Assembly (NCBI RefSeq): GCF_049316285.1
Contig: NZ_JBMOXA010000012.1
Coordinates: 62,001-126,000, forward strand
Reading direction: 5' to 3'
Origin: Rhodoferax_B sp049316285
GTDB taxonomy: Bacteria > Pseudomonadota > Gammaproteobacteria > Burkholderiales > Burkholderiaceae_C
DNA length: 64,000 nt
A model generated the notes under the pieces. The model made no database searches. It had not been told where the DNA came from and was given only the letters and a program-made list of their open reading frames with translations. The position numbers were made by a program, and so were the translations under genes. Positions 51,432 to 62,400 of this stretch are shown here, one piece after another; the stretch's first letter is position 1, and every line of letters starts with the position of its first letter.

Positions 51432-54400
51432 TCAGATCAAGGTCAACAAGGCTTGCAGCGGCTCTTCTTCGGCCTGGCTGGCAACACTGGCTGGCGAACC
51501 CGGCAAGCGCGCCGTTGCCATGAAGGTGTGTAACTGCTCGACTGGCAAGGGGCGGCTGAAGAAGTAGCCCTGGTAGGCCTGGCAGCCGTGGCTGTTGAGG
51601 AAATGGCACTGTTCGCCGGTTTCCACCCCTTCGGCGATGACCGCCAGGTTCATGCTCTGGCCCAGGCGGATGATGGTGCGCACAATCGCCTCGTCGTTGA
51701 GGTCGGTCAACACGTCACGCACAAACGATTGGTCAATCTTCAACTGGTCCAGCGGCAAACGCTTGAGGTAGGCCAGAGACGAGTAGCCGGTGCCAAAGTC
51801 ATCGAGCGAGAAGCGTACCCCCAGCGTCTTGAGCTGGGTCATCTTGGCGATCACCATCTCCACGTCTTCCACCAGCATGGACTCGGTCAGCTCCAGCTTC
51901 AGCCGCGCGGGGTTGGCGCCGGTGGCGCGCAAGGTGTCGACCACCTGCGCGACAAACTCCGGGTGTTTGAACTGGCGCGAGCTGACGTTGACCGCCACCG
52001 TGAGTTGATCGGCGCCGTCCAGATCCACAGATGTCGCCCAGCGCGCCAGCAGTTGGCAGGCCTGCTCCAGCACCTGGCGGCCCAGCTCCAGGATCAAACC
52101 GGTTTCTTCGGCCACCGGCACAAACTCTGCGGGCGAGACCATGCCACGCACCGCATGGCGCCAGCGCACCAGGGCTTCAACCCCCGTACACACCCCGCCG
52201 GCTCCGGCTTGCGGCTGAAAGTAGGCCTGGAAGTCGCCTTGCGCCAGCGCGGCGCGCAGTTCACTCTCCAGTGAAGCACGGGCCATCACGGCCGCCTGCA
52301 GGCCGGGGTCAAAAAAGCGCAGCGTGTTGCGGCCAGCGGCCTTGGCCTGGTACATGGCGATGTCGGCCTGCTTCAACAGGTCGCCGACCACATCGTCGGG
52401 TGAACTGAAACGTGTCGCACCTATGCTGCAGGTGCTGATGTGTTCGTTGCCATGCAGTTGGTAGGGCTGGCTCAGGCTGCTCAGTATCTTTTCGGCCAGC
52501 AGCTTGGTTTGCTGGCTGACCTCTTGTGCATCCACGCCCAGGCGCTCGAGCAGCACGACAAATTCATCGCCGCCCAAACGCGCCACGGTGTCGGACGCGC
52601 GCACGCAGCCAGCCAGGCGTTGCGCCACCTCGCGCAGCAGCTGGTCGCCGCTGTCGTGGCCCAGGGAGTCGTTCAGCGTCTTGAAGTTGTCCAGGTCTAT
52701 GAACAGCAAGGCCCCGCCACGCCGGGTGCGGCCACAGTCGGCGAGTGCTTTGCGCAGCCGGTCCATCAGCAACTGGCGATTCGGCAGCGAGGTCAGGGCA
52801 TCAAAAAATGCCAGCTTCTCGATCTCGCGCTCGGCGAGTTTGCGTTGATTGATGTCGGTGTTGATGGCCAGGATGGAGTGTGGCTGGTCTTGGGCGTCGC
52901 GCACCAGCGTCCAGCGGGCTTCCACCCACAGCGTGCTGCCGTCCTTGCAGAGCTGCTCCATCTCCCCGTGCCATTCACCACGCGCCAGCAGCGCCTCATT
53001 CGCCTGGTCGTATTGCAGCGGTGTCGCGTAGATACGGCTGAGCACCGAGCGGCCAATCATCTCCTGCGCGCTCCAGCCGTACATGCGCTCGGCGCTTTTG
53101 TTCCAGAACATCACCCGCGCATCCAGCCCACGCACCACGATGGCGTCCTGCGCCTTGTCGAGCAGCGAAGCCTGATGCTGGATGCGTGCGTCCGACTCCT
53201 GCCTATCGAGCTCGGCAGAAGCGCGCGCGGCGAAGATCTGCAGCGTGGAATGCACAAAGTCGCGGTCTTGCAAGGCTTCTTGAAACAAGGCCACCAGCAA
53301 GCCCAGCACCTCGCCATTGCCGCCCATCAGGGGGCGCGCAATACAGGTGTGGACATCGGCCAGGCCTATGGCGGCCACGGCCGGGAAGCGTGCCGTCACC
53401 TGCTCACAATGCAGATTGCTGTCCTGGTCGAAACAGTCGTCCCATGGCATGCCCTGGGCCGGAATGACCAGCGTGGGCACAGCCACACCGGCCACCACGG
53501 CGGCGATGCTCTGCGTTTGGCAGCTACGGCCAGGCAGGGCCGGTGCCACACGGGCGACAAATCCGGCCTGCGCCCCCAGCGCTTCCGTCATGTTGCGCGC
53601 CAATTGTTCAAAGAAAGCCGTATCCATCGCCGCCGAAACACCGGCGGCCATCTTCAGCATGGCGGCCTGTACCCGACGCTGCTTGTGCTGCGCTCGCTGG
53701 TGGGCGATGCCGTAGGCCAGGTCGTCGGCCAGTTGCTGCAGCAGCCGGATCTCGTCCTGGCTCATCTGCACCACTTCACTGGCATACAGGCACAAGAGGC
53801 CAAAAGTGTCATCGCCGTTGCGTAGCGGCAGGCTGGCCATGCCGCGAATGCCAGCCTCGGCGAGGTCGGCCAGACGCGACTGGAACAGGGGTTCCAGCAT
53901 CAGGTCTTCGACGATCACCACCTCGGCATCGCGCACGGTGCGCATGACGGGCTTGAGTGAGATGTCCTCGTCTGAGCGCCAGCTCAGCGGCAGCGTGGCC
54001 AGAAACGGTGCGTTGTAGCCGGCCTCGGCCTCGCGCGTGATCGAATACTGGGCTGCGTCCTGCGGCTGCAGCTGCAGGGCTTTCTGCGCATATCCCACCC
54101 ACACACGGCGATAACCGCCTATGTCCACCGCCACTTGGCAAATCGCCTGCAGCAATGCTTCTTCACTGGTGGCGCGGATCAGCGCTTCGTTGCAGGCACT
54201 GCGCAGGCGGTGCGCTCGGCTCAGCCGGGTGAACTCGCGTTCCGCGCGGCGGCGCAGGGTCACGTCTTGCACCAGAACAAGCCGCGCCGGTTGGCCGGCA
54301 AAATCGATGGCGTCGGAAGACACCTCGATCTCGATCACCGTGCCATCCTTTTTCACATGCCGCCTGGGCAGCGCCAGCACTTTCGCGGCTGAAGCCGTGG

Positions 54401-55568
54401 CGAGCAAAGCCCGCTCCATCTCTTCGGCATCGGATTGTGGCCAGAGCTGATGCACCGTCATGCTCAAAAACTCTGCCTCGGCATAACCATAGTGCAGCAC
54501 GGCCGCGCGGTTGACGGCCAGAAAGCGGCGCGTGTCACGTGCCGTCACCCACATGGGGCACGGGTTGTGATCGAACAACATGCGGTATTGCTGGCTCGAA
54601 TCCTTGACCTGCAGCGCCAGCCCGTAACGGTGGATGGCGCCACCCAGAGTCTCTGCAACGGCCAGCAGGGCGCTGCGTTCACGCTCGCCAAACGCCGCCA
54701 CCCGCAGGGAATGCAGGCGCACCACCCCCACAGCGTTGGCGCCGTTGCGCAGCGGTGCCAGCATCAGCGCGCGCACCTGCGGCAGCAGGCGCGCGGCCAG
54801 CGGATTCGACAGCGGGCTATGCCAGACATCCGGGGTGTAGACCAGTTCCTGTTCACGCAACACAATGCCCGCCAAGCCCATGCCCATGGGCATGCTCTGC
54901 CCCACCAAGTGGGCACAGACACCGGTCGCGGCCTTGCAGATCAGTGCATCGCCATCCGCCAAATCAATGGCGCAGCCATCGGCACCTGTGAGGTCTAGCA
55001 GCCGCTGTGTCATGCGCGCCAGCAGGGTGTCGTAATCCTGCGCCAGCTCGCCCTGCAGTTCGGCGATTTCCTGTTGGATCTGCAGCAGCTTGCTGCGGCT
55101 GCGGCTGTCCATCGCCACCTCGGCGGCCAGTTGCTGGCGCGCCTCGCGCTCGCGTTGGTGCCATTGCAGGCGCTCACCCATGTGTTGCACCAGCAGCTGA
55201 ATGGTTTGTGTTTTGTCAGCGCCGTCCGGCGCCTGCAGCCGTTCGGACGAGACCAGTCGCAATGCCAGCACGCCCCACACTTCGCCGCCCGGCGTGGCTG
55301 TCACCGGAAAACCCAGAACCCATGCCCCTGCAGCTGCCGCTCGTTGCACCGGCTGGCGGCTGCTCAGAACCTCGGCGCCGCAGTCCAGCGCCCATTGCAG
55401 CGCTGTGCCATCGCTGTCCCCCAGGCTGCTGAGCACATGCAAGGCCCCGCTTTCGCAGCCCAGCAATGCCGCGGCTTCGGCGCCCACACTCTGGGCCGCC
55501 ACCTGGACGAGTGGTTCCAGCCCGGCGGCCAGCCAGAGGTCGCCCGCAGCCATCAAACAGCTTGCCAC
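51432..55568 (-). CDS. Multi-sensor c-di-GMP protein (GAF-GAF-PAS-GAF-GAF-PAS-GGDEF-EAL)
   Basis: A 1378-residue soluble signalling protein. In order: a GAF-like region (about 10-125), a coiled coil, a second GAF (about 185-325), a PAS (about 335-450), two GAF domains (about 470-640 and 655-800), a PAS (about 815-935), GGDEF (about 945-1105, intact RLGGDEF with an I-site RASD five residues ahead) and EAL (about 1125-1365, with EALVRW, NVSSRQ, KLELTES, DDFGTGYSS and AEGVET). Both synthase and phosphodiesterase sites look intact, so it may make or break cyclic-di-GMP depending on its inputs. The 223 bases upstream hold no gene. A close paralogue lies at 59447. Confidence 0.92.
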   Translation of the reverse strand: MASCLMAAGDLWLAAGLEPLVQVAAQSVGAEAAALLGCESGALHVLSSLGDSDGTALQWALDCGAEVLSSRQPVQRAAAAGAWVLGFPVTATPGGEVWGVLALRLVSSERLQAPDGADKTQTIQLLVQHMGERLQWHQREREARQQLAAEVAMDSRSRSKLLQIQQEIAELQGELAQDYDTLLARMTQRLLDLTGADGCAIDLADGDALICKAATGVCAHLVGQSMPMGMGLAGIVLREQELVYTPDVWHSPLSNPLAARLLPQVRALMLAPLRNGANAVGVVRLHSLRVAAFGERERSALLAVAETLGGAIHRYGLALQVKDSSQQYRMLFDHNPCPMWVTARDTRRFLAVNRAAVLHYGYAEAEFLSMTVHQLWPQSDAEEMERALLATASAAKVLALPRRHVKKDGTVIEIEVSSDAIDFAGQPARLVLVQDVTLRRRAEREFTRLSRAHRLRSACNEALIRATSEEALLQAICQVAVDIGGYRRVWVGYAQKALQLQPQDAAQYSITREAEAGYNAPFLATLPLSWRSDEDISLKPVMRTVRDAEVVIVEDLMLEPLFQSRLADLAEAGIRGMASLPLRNGDDTFGLLCLYASEVVQMSQDEIRLLQQLADDLAYGIAHQRAQHKQRRVQAAMLKMAAGVSAAMDTAFFEQLARNMTEALGAQAGFVARVAPALPGRSCQTQSIAAVVAGVAVPTLVIPAQGMPWDDCFDQDSNLHCEQVTARFPAVAAIGLADVHTCIARPLMGGNGEVLGLLVALFQEALQDRDFVHSTLQIFAARASAELDRQESDARIQHQASLLDKAQDAIVVRGLDARVMFWNKSAERMYGWSAQEMIGRSVLSRIYATPLQYDQANEALLARGEWHGEMEQLCKDGSTLWVEARWTLVRDAQDQPHSILAINTDINQRKLAEREIEKLAFFDALTSLPNRQLLMDRLRKALADCGRTRRGGALLFIDLDNFKTLNDSLGHDSGDQLLREVAQRLAGCVRASDTVARLGGDEFVVLLERLGVDAQEVSQQTKLLAEKILSSLSQPYQLHGNEHISTCSIGATRFSSPDDVVGDLLKQADIAMYQAKAAGRNTLRFFDPGLQAAVMARASLESELRAALAQGDFQAYFQPQAGAGGVCTGVEALVRWRHAVRGMVSPAEFVPVAEETGLILELGRQVLEQACQLLARWATSVDLDGADQLTVAVNVSSRQFKHPEFVAQVVDTLRATGANPARLKLELTESMLVEDVEMVIAKMTQLKTLGVRFSLDDFGTGYSSLAYLKRLPLDQLKIDQSFVRDVLTDLNDEAIVRTIIRLGQSMNLAVIAEGVETGEQCHFLNSHGCQAYQGYFFSRPLPVEQLHTFMATARLPGSPASVASQAEEEPLQALLTLI

Positions 55569-55791
55569 AGGCCAGATGGAATGGCGGGGCAGGTGGTGAA
55601 GTGGAGCGCCGCTTCGGGCACGACGGCTAATCTGGAGTTCTGAAATCTTGAGTGCATCAACAACAGCTTGGCCAGTGACATGTAAAGTAATTGAAGCGAA
55701 TGGTTACAAACCTCTTCGCACACGTCAAGAACGCTTCACCCCAGCCCCGTTGCCAATCTGTCCCCAAGTTGTCGCCAGCCGGCGTCGGCGG

Positions 55792-56646
55792 CTACTCGCT
55801 GTCTATGTTTTCGTGCACCGCGATGCTGCCACGCCGCCAGTAACCCGCCGCCTTGAGCCACTTGGCTTGTGCACCGCGTTCGGCCAACAAATAACTGCGC
55901 ACGGCTTTGGCAACACCAGTCTCACACGCCACCCAGGCATGAAAATCCCCGGCAGGCCACGCCAGTGCTTGCAATGCAGACAACAAGCCAGCAGCATCGC
56001 CCGCCGCACCGGCATCACGAAACACCCATTGCAGCTGCAGCGTCGCCGCAGTTTGCAGGGTTTGCACACATTCGAGGTTATCCACTTCGGCCACCACCAG
56101 GGCGCGGCTGCCGGCCGGCAACTCAGCCAGGCGGCGTGCGATGGCGGGCAAGGCAGTGTCGTCTCCGACCAACAGGTGCCAATCAAAATCGGTGGGCAGG
56201 AGGAATGAGCCGCGTGGGCCGCCGATCACCAGCGGGTCGCCCACTTTGGCCTGCAAAGCCCACTGCGTGGCAGGGCCGGCTTCGTGCAGCGCGAAGTCTA
56301 TGTCCAGGGTCAACGCCTGGGCATCAAAGTGGCGCGGGGTGTAGTCGCGCATGATGGGGCGTGGCGCATCCGGGGCGGCATCGGCGCCCGGGCCAGCTGC
56401 AGCGAGGTGAAATTCACCTGTGGCCGGGTCGGGGAAAAACAGCTTCACGTGGTCATCAAAACCGGGGCTGTAGAAGCCCTGCAGCTCGGCACCGCCCAAG
56501 GTGATGCGCAACATGCCAGGGGTCAGCCGGGTGCTGCGCACCACGTGGACGTTGCGCCGACGCAGTTCATGGCGCACACGTTGCGCGGTACGGCCCGAAA
56601 GTTCGGCCAGGGCAGGGTTCAGAGTGGTGTTCATAGGTGTGTTCAT
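55792..56646 (-). CDS. Siderophore-interacting ferric reductase (NfeF/ViuB-like)
   Basis: A 284-residue flavoprotein of the siderophore-interacting (SIP) family. The FAD-binding domain contains MRDYTPRHFD, the usual RxYT motif, and GPRGSF follows. The C-terminal half carries a NAD(P)H-binding-like LLVGDDTALPAIARRL segment. These proteins release iron from ferric siderophores by reduction. It overlaps the PadR gene (ATGA), the arrangement of the nickel-responsive nfeR-nfeF (yqjI-yqjH) pair, in which NfeF is a ferric reductase induced by nickel or low iron. Confidence 0.87.
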   Translation of the reverse strand: MNTPMNTTLNPALAELSGRTAQRVRHELRRRNVHVVRSTRLTPGMLRITLGGAELQGFYSPGFDDHVKLFFPDPATGEFHLAAAGPGADAAPDAPRPIMRDYTPRHFDAQALTLDIDFALHEAGPATQWALQAKVGDPLVIGGPRGSFLLPTDFDWHLLVGDDTALPAIARRLAELPAGSRALVVAEVDNLECVQTLQTAATLQLQWVFRDAGAAGDAAGLLSALQALAWPAGDFHAWVACETGVAKAVRSYLLAERGAQAKWLKAAGYWRRGSIAVHENIDSE

Positions 56647-57218
56647 AAGCGTTCCAGGTTTTGCGCTGCGGTGTCGAGCACGGCAGCAAAGGCGTTGGCC
56701 TGTTCTTCGGTCAGCTGGCCGCGCGACAGGCGCATACGCACAGCCAATTTGAGGTTTTCCAAAGCGCGCACCACTTGCGGCGGACGCGTCGCCAGGCTGT
56801 GACCCGCATCGCCCATACGCGCCATCATGGCGTCGGCGGCTTCGCGGTTGGCTTGCAGGTATTCGCGGCCAGCGTCGGTGACGGTGTAGAGCTTGCGGCC
56901 ACCGCTTTCGGCCGTCACCGAAGTGTGGCCCAGGTCTTCAAGCCAGGTGAGGGCCGGGTAGATCACACCGGGACTGGGGCTGTAGCGGCCCAACATGCGG
57001 TCTTCGATCTGCTTGATCAGTTCGTAACCGTGGCTGGGTTTGTCGGCAATCAGCTGCAGCAGCACAAAGCGCAGGCCGCCGTGGCCGAAGACCCGGCCGC
57101 CACGGCCGCCTCGGCCAGACTCGAGTGGCAGTTCCAGCCCCAAACCACGGCCGTGGCCGTGGGCGTCGGGGCCTCGGCCATGGGGGCGGCCGTGTTTGAA
57201 ATGATGTGCGTCACGCAT
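56643..57218 (-). CDS. PadR-family metal-responsive regulator (NfeR/YqjI-like)
   Basis: A 191-residue PadR regulator. The N-terminal ~45 residues are rich in His and Gly (for example HHFKHGRPHGRG and HGHGRG), as in NfeR/YqjI, where this region binds nickel. The winged helix at about 48-125 has KPSHGYELIKQIEDR and SPGVIYPALTWLEDLG, the PadR signature. A C-terminal dimerisation helix follows. The gene precedes and overlaps the ferric reductase. A perfect inverted repeat lies just upstream and is its probable operator. Confidence 0.88.
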   Translation of the reverse strand: MRDAHHFKHGRPHGRGPDAHGHGRGLGLELPLESGRGGRGGRVFGHGGLRFVLLQLIADKPSHGYELIKQIEDRMLGRYSPSPGVIYPALTWLEDLGHTSVTAESGGRKLYTVTDAGREYLQANREAADAMMARMGDAGHSLATRPPQVVRALENLKLAVRMRLSRGQLTEEQANAFAAVLDTAAQNLERL

Positions 57219-57235
57219 GCTTGGGCTTTCTATTT

Positions 57236-57264
57236 AGATATATCGATACAGTTACGATATATCT
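57236..57264. promoter_or_regulatory. Perfect inverted-repeat operator of the PadR/NfeR-like gene
   Basis: AGATATATCG (57236-57245) and CGATATATCT (57255-57264) form a perfect 10-bp inverted repeat with a nine-base spacer, 18 bases upstream of the regulator start. Autoregulation by an NfeR-like PadR protein is the natural reading. The remaining stretch to gspD (57265-57507) shows only an AGCTATTG/CAGTAGC hairpin-like sequence near 57370-57386. Confidence 0.7.
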
Positions 57265-57507
57265 TATTTACATCGAATGCAATGCCCACACCGGGTGCCC
57301 CTTGCTGGCAAATGGTTAAAACGGTCTCAAGCCAAAAAACCCTTGATTGCCTATCTGATATGCGTAACAAGCTATTGAAACAGTAGCAAAACAACATCAA
57401 CGCAGCCACCGCGTCACGTATCTTCATGAAAACATGCACAAGCATTACGTCAGCGATACCTGCGCGCCACATGCCACCCGCAGAATGCGCCGCTGACCGT
57501 GACTGCC

Positions 57508-59454
57508 ATGCCCTCTCAGCCCTTTTCTCTACCCCTTTCTCTACCCTTTTCTCTGCTCTGCGCTCCACCTGTCTGGGCCCTGCCGCTGCTGGCTAGCCTG
57601 GTGCTGTCACAGCCAGTCCACGCCGCCAAAAAGCCGATAGCGGAGCCGGTGAGCATGCACTTCAGCAACGCCGACATCGAGGGCGTGGCACGTACCTTGA
57701 GCGTGATCACCGAACGCAACATCGTGGTCGACCCGCGCGTCAAAGGCACGCTGTCGCTGAACACCGAGCAGCCGGTACCGCCAGCGCAGGCGTGGGCGCA
57801 ATTCCTGGCCGCGCTGCGCCTGCAGGGCTACACCCTGGTCGAGAGCGGCGGGCTGTACAAGATTGTTCCCGAGGCCGAGGGCAAGCTGCAGTCGGCCTCG
57901 GTGCAGGTGGACACCAGCAGTGTGCGCGGCGACCAGATCGTCACCGAGATCTTCAAACTGAGCCATGAGAACGCCAGCAACCTGCTGCCGGTGCTACGGC
58001 CGCTGATCAGCCCGAACAACGTGATCAACGTCAATGCCGGCAACAACTCGCTGGTGGTCACCGACTACGCCAGCAACCTGGCGCGCCTGCGCACCATCGT
58101 CGCCGCGCTGGATACCCCCAGCGCCACCGATGTGGAAGTGATGCCGCTGCAACACACGACGGCGGCCGACCTGGCTGTGACGGTGCAACGCCTTACGGCA
58201 AGCGCCGGCGGCGCCAGCGCGTCCACAGGCGGCAGCGCAGCGCCAGCCGCGAGCAGTAGCGCCGGCGCCACCATCGTGGCCGACACCCAGAGCAACAGCC
58301 TGCTGGTGCGCGCGCCCAACCCGGCGCAGTTGGCGGCCATACGTTCGCTGGTCGCCAGGCTGGACCAGGCGCGCGGCAAGGCCAACGTGCGGGTGGTCTA
58401 CCTGAAGAACACCGACGCCATGCGCTTGGCACAGGTGCTGCGCGCCGCGTTTCCCTCGGATGCCTCCAGCAGTGCAGCGGCCGGCAAAACCGCCACGTCC
58501 ACATCCTCCAGCGAGGCCAGCAGCAGCAATAACAGCAAGGAAGCCGCACCAGCGAGCACGGCGGTCGCGGCCAATGCCGCACCGTCCACCGGCGGCGGCA
58601 TCCAGGCCGACCCCAGCAGCAACGCGCTGATCATCACTGCAGCCGAGCCCAGGTTCACCGAGATGCGGCAGATCATCGAGCAACTCGACTCGCGCCGCGC
58701 GCAGTTGTTTGTCGAGTCCCTGGTGGTGGAAGTGGACGCCAGCAAAAGTGTGGACCTGGGCCTGCAGTGGGCCAAGATCTTCGACATCAGCAGCAGCACC
58801 ACACTGACGCTGGGCACCGTGGCCGCGGCGCTGGAGTCGATGTCGGGTACAAACATCCTGTCCACGGCCAACGTGGTGACGCTGGACAACGAAGAGGCCA
58901 AGATCGTTGTGGGCAAAAACCTGCCCTTCGTCACCGGCTCGTACACCAGCACCACCAGTTCCAGCCCGTTCCAGACCATTGAACGCAAAGACGTGGGCAT
59001 CACGCTGCGCATCAAGCCGCAGATTGGCCAAAGCGGCAACATCCGCATGAGCATCTACCAGGAGTCGTCTTCGGTGGCCTCCACCAGCAGCACCCTCGGG
59101 CCGACCACCAACAAGCGCTCTATCGAGTCCAGTGTGATGGTCAACGACGGCAAGATCATCGCGCTGGGCGGCTTGATCGAAGACAGCAGCACCGACGATG
59201 CCGCGCAGCTGCCGGGCGTGGCCGATGTGCCGCTGCTCGGTCCGCTGTTCCGCAGCATCAGCCGCTCGCGCAAAAAGACCAATTTGCTGGTGTTCCTGCG
59301 CCCTGTGGTCATGCCCGACGAGAGCGCCAGCAGCAGTTTGTCGCTAGACCGCTACGACTACATACGTGCACAGCAGCAGGCGCTGCCGGATGACATCCGC
59401 CAGCTGCCCCCTCAGCCCGCACCCTTGTTGCGCTCCAGCAGCAACATCAAGTGA
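57508..59454 (+). CDS. gspD: Type II secretion system secretin GspD
   Basis: A 648-residue outer-membrane secretin. After a leader ending near VHAA (about residue 37) come the N0 domain (about 45-125, MHFSNADIEGVARTLSVITERNIV), N1 to N3 domains with VNAGNNSLVVTDYA and two Ser/Ala-rich low-complexity insertions (around residues 230-250 and 315-365), and the secretin channel domain at about 400-620 with VPLLGPLF and RKKTNLLVFLRPVVM. The ATG at 57508 is preferred over the GTG at 57499. No other gsp gene is present in the window, so it is separated from its partners or heads an operon elsewhere. Its end overlaps the convergent c-di-GMP gene by eight bases. Confidence 0.9.
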   Translation: MPSQPFSLPLSLPFSLLCAPPVWALPLLASLVLSQPVHAAKKPIAEPVSMHFSNADIEGVARTLSVITERNIVVDPRVKGTLSLNTEQPVPPAQAWAQFLAALRLQGYTLVESGGLYKIVPEAEGKLQSASVQVDTSSVRGDQIVTEIFKLSHENASNLLPVLRPLISPNNVINVNAGNNSLVVTDYASNLARLRTIVAALDTPSATDVEVMPLQHTTAADLAVTVQRLTASAGGASASTGGSAAPAASSSAGATIVADTQSNSLLVRAPNPAQLAAIRSLVARLDQARGKANVRVVYLKNTDAMRLAQVLRAAFPSDASSSAAAGKTATSTSSSEASSSNNSKEAAPASTAVAANAAPSTGGGIQADPSSNALIITAAEPRFTEMRQIIEQLDSRRAQLFVESLVVEVDASKSVDLGLQWAKIFDISSSTTLTLGTVAAALESMSGTNILSTANVVTLDNEEAKIVVGKNLPFVTGSYTSTTSSSPFQTIERKDVGITLRIKPQIGQSGNIRMSIYQESSSVASTSSTLGPTTNKRSIESSVMVNDGKIIALGGLIEDSSTDDAAQLPGVADVPLLGPLFRSISRSRKKTNLLVFLRPVVMPDESASSSLSLDRYDYIRAQQQALPDDIRQLPPQPAPLLRSSSNIK

Positions 59455-62400
59455 TCAGACCACTTTGCGGCAGGTTTTGCTGGATGTAGGCTTCCAGCGC
59501 ATCCGCCGGCAGCGGCTTGCTGAACAGATAACCCTGGTAGGCCCGGCAACCGTTTTCCGCGAGGAACTGCCGCTGCTCTTCGGTCTCTACACCCTCGGCG
59601 ATCACGGCCAGGCCCAGGTTTTGCCCCAGGCCTATGATGGTTTGTGCAATCACCGCGTCGTTCGGGTCGGTCAACACGTCACGCACAAACGACTGGTCAA
59701 TCTTCAGCTGGTCCAGCGGCAAACGCTTGAGGTAGGCCAGCGACGAATAACCGGTGCCAAAGTCGTCGAGCGCAAAGCCCACGCCCAAGCGTTGCAGCTC
59801 GGTCATCTTGTCGATGGTCAGGTCCATGTCGTCGACCATCAGGCTCTCGGTCAACTCCAGCTTCAGCCGGCGCGGGCGCGCGCCCGAACGCTGCAGCTCG
59901 GCCATCACATGGGTCACAAAATCGGGGTGGCGAAACTGCCGCGAGCTGACGTTCACGGACATGACCAGGTGCTCGGTCTCCGGCCGCGCGGCCCAGGCGG
60001 CGAGTTGTTCACACGCCAGGCGCAACACCCGCCGGCCGATCTGCACAATGATGCCGGTCTCTTCGGCCACAGGGATGAAGCGCACCGGCGACACCATGCC
60101 GTGTTGCGCGTGTTGCCAGCGGATCAAGGCCTCAACCCCGGTCAAACGGCCATCACCATCGACCTGCGGCTGGTAGTGCAGGAAAAATTCGTGCTGCGCC
60201 AAGGCGCTGCGCATGTCCACTTCAAGCGCGGCCCGTCCGGTCACCGCGGCCTGCAGCGCCGGGTCGAAAAAGCGCACGGTGTTGCGCCCTGCGGACTTGC
60301 TTTGGTACATGGCAATGTCGGCCTGCTTCAGCAACTCTCCCACACCCGCATGTTCTTCGGTGAACGGTGCAATGCCGACGCTGGCCGAGCTTTGGTATTC
60401 ACCCAGCGAAAGCTGGTAGGGCGAATTCAGCGCCGCGAGCACCTTGTCGGCCACCAGGCGCGCCTGGCGCGACACATCATGGATGTTGCCGCCCAGGTCT
60501 TCGAGCATCACCACAAACTCATCGCCGCCCAACCGCGCCACGGAATCGGCCTGGCGCACACACACCCGCAGGCGCTGTGCCACCTGTTGCAACAGCAGGT
60601 CGCCCTGGTCATGGCCCAGGGTGTCGTTTAGTGTCTTGAAGTTGTCCAGATCGATGAACAACAAGGCACCGCCACGTTTGCTGCGCTCGGTGCTGGTCAG
60701 CGCCTGCTGCAGCCGGTCCATCAGCAACAGCCGGTTGGGCAACTGGGTCAGCGGGTCGTAGAAGGCCAGTTGCTGGATCTCGCGCTCGGCGCGTTTGCGC
60801 TGGCTGATGTCGGTGTTGATGGCCAGCACCGACACCGGTTTGCCACGGCTGTCGCGCACCAGGGTCCAATGCGCTTCTATGGTGATGGCATGGCCGTCCT
60901 TGCGGCGCTGGGTCAGCTCGCCGGTCCACTCGCCATCGGCCATGACCTGCGCGTGGGCGCGGTCAAAGTCACGCGGGTCGCGGTAGGCCGCCTGGGTCAC
61001 CGTGGTGCCCATCACTTCGTCGGCCGACCAGCCATACACACGCTGCGCGCTGCGGTTCCAATAAACGATGCGGTGCTGCAGGTCGCGCACGATGATGGCG
61101 TCCTGCGCCTTGTCGAGCAGCGAGGCCTGGTCCAGCAGGCGTGTCTCATATTGCTGGCGCTCGAGTTCGGTGGTGGCACGTGCCGCAAAAATGCGCAGCG
61201 TGTACATCACCAGGTCGGGGTGCTGCAACGGAGCGTCGAACAACACACAGATCAGGCCCACAGCCTGGCCTTCGCGGTTGTCCAGGCGGAAACCGGCAAA
61301 GCCACGCACGTCCACGCCAGGCACCCAATCGCGCCAGGGCACGATGTGGTCCACCAGGGCGCTGGACAGGTGGCTCATGTCGGCCACAACAAACTGCGTT
61401 TGCGACAGCAGTTGCAGCAGCGCGCCGTTCAGCGGCAACTCGCGGTTGGGCAGCAGGCTGCCGTTGACGTACAGCGACAGGCTGCGCAGACCCGTGGGTT
61501 CGTCAGGGGGATGCAACTGCGCGACCACGCCGACCTGTGCGTTCAGCGCATCCGCCATGTGCAGGCCCAGGTTGTCAAAGAACTTGGTGCCCGCGCCATC
61601 CGACACGGCCAACGCCACCTTCACCAGGGCTTCCTGCAGATGCTGCTGCTGCTCGCGCGCACGCAGGCTCATGATGCCGAAGGCCAGGTCGTTGGCCAGC
61701 GCTTCCAGCAGCCGCACTTCGTCCGAGCCTATGGTCAGCACCTCCACCGAATACAGCAACAAGACGCCGAAGGTGTGCCCGTTTTCGCGCAACGGCAGGC
61801 TGATCTGGCCGCGGATATTGCGCTCTCTGGCCAACATCGCCCAGGGTTTGAAACCTTCGTTCTGGGCAATGTCCTCGACAATCGCCAACTGCCCGCTGCG
61901 AATCGCCAGGCCGCTGGGGCCCTGGCCGTAGGGGCTGTCCTCGTCCCACGACACACGCACCTCGTCCAGCACTTCGGACTGCTTGCCCCAGCGCGCCATC
62001 ACCTCGACGGTGCGCTCCACGTCGTCGCGCGCAAAACCGACCCAGGCCGCGGCATAACCGCCTTTTTCAACCGTGATGCGGCAGATGTTTTCCAGCAGCA
62101 CCGCCTCGGAAGTGGCACGCACCTGGCTTTCATTACACGCGCTCAACAAGGCCTGGGCGCGGCTCACACGCGTGAGTTCGCGTTCGGTGCGCAGTTGTTC
62201 GGTGATGTCCACACCTTGCACGATGCGCGCCTTGCGCCCGTCCAGGCTGATGGTCTGGCCGGCCACCGACAACTGCACCAATCTGCCGTCCTTGGTGCGG
62301 TTGCGGTTGTGCACGCCTGTCAGCGGTTGCCCCACACGCACACTTTCAATCACCGCTGCAAACTGTTCCCGGTCCTCGTCGGGCACCAGGTCGGCCAGGG

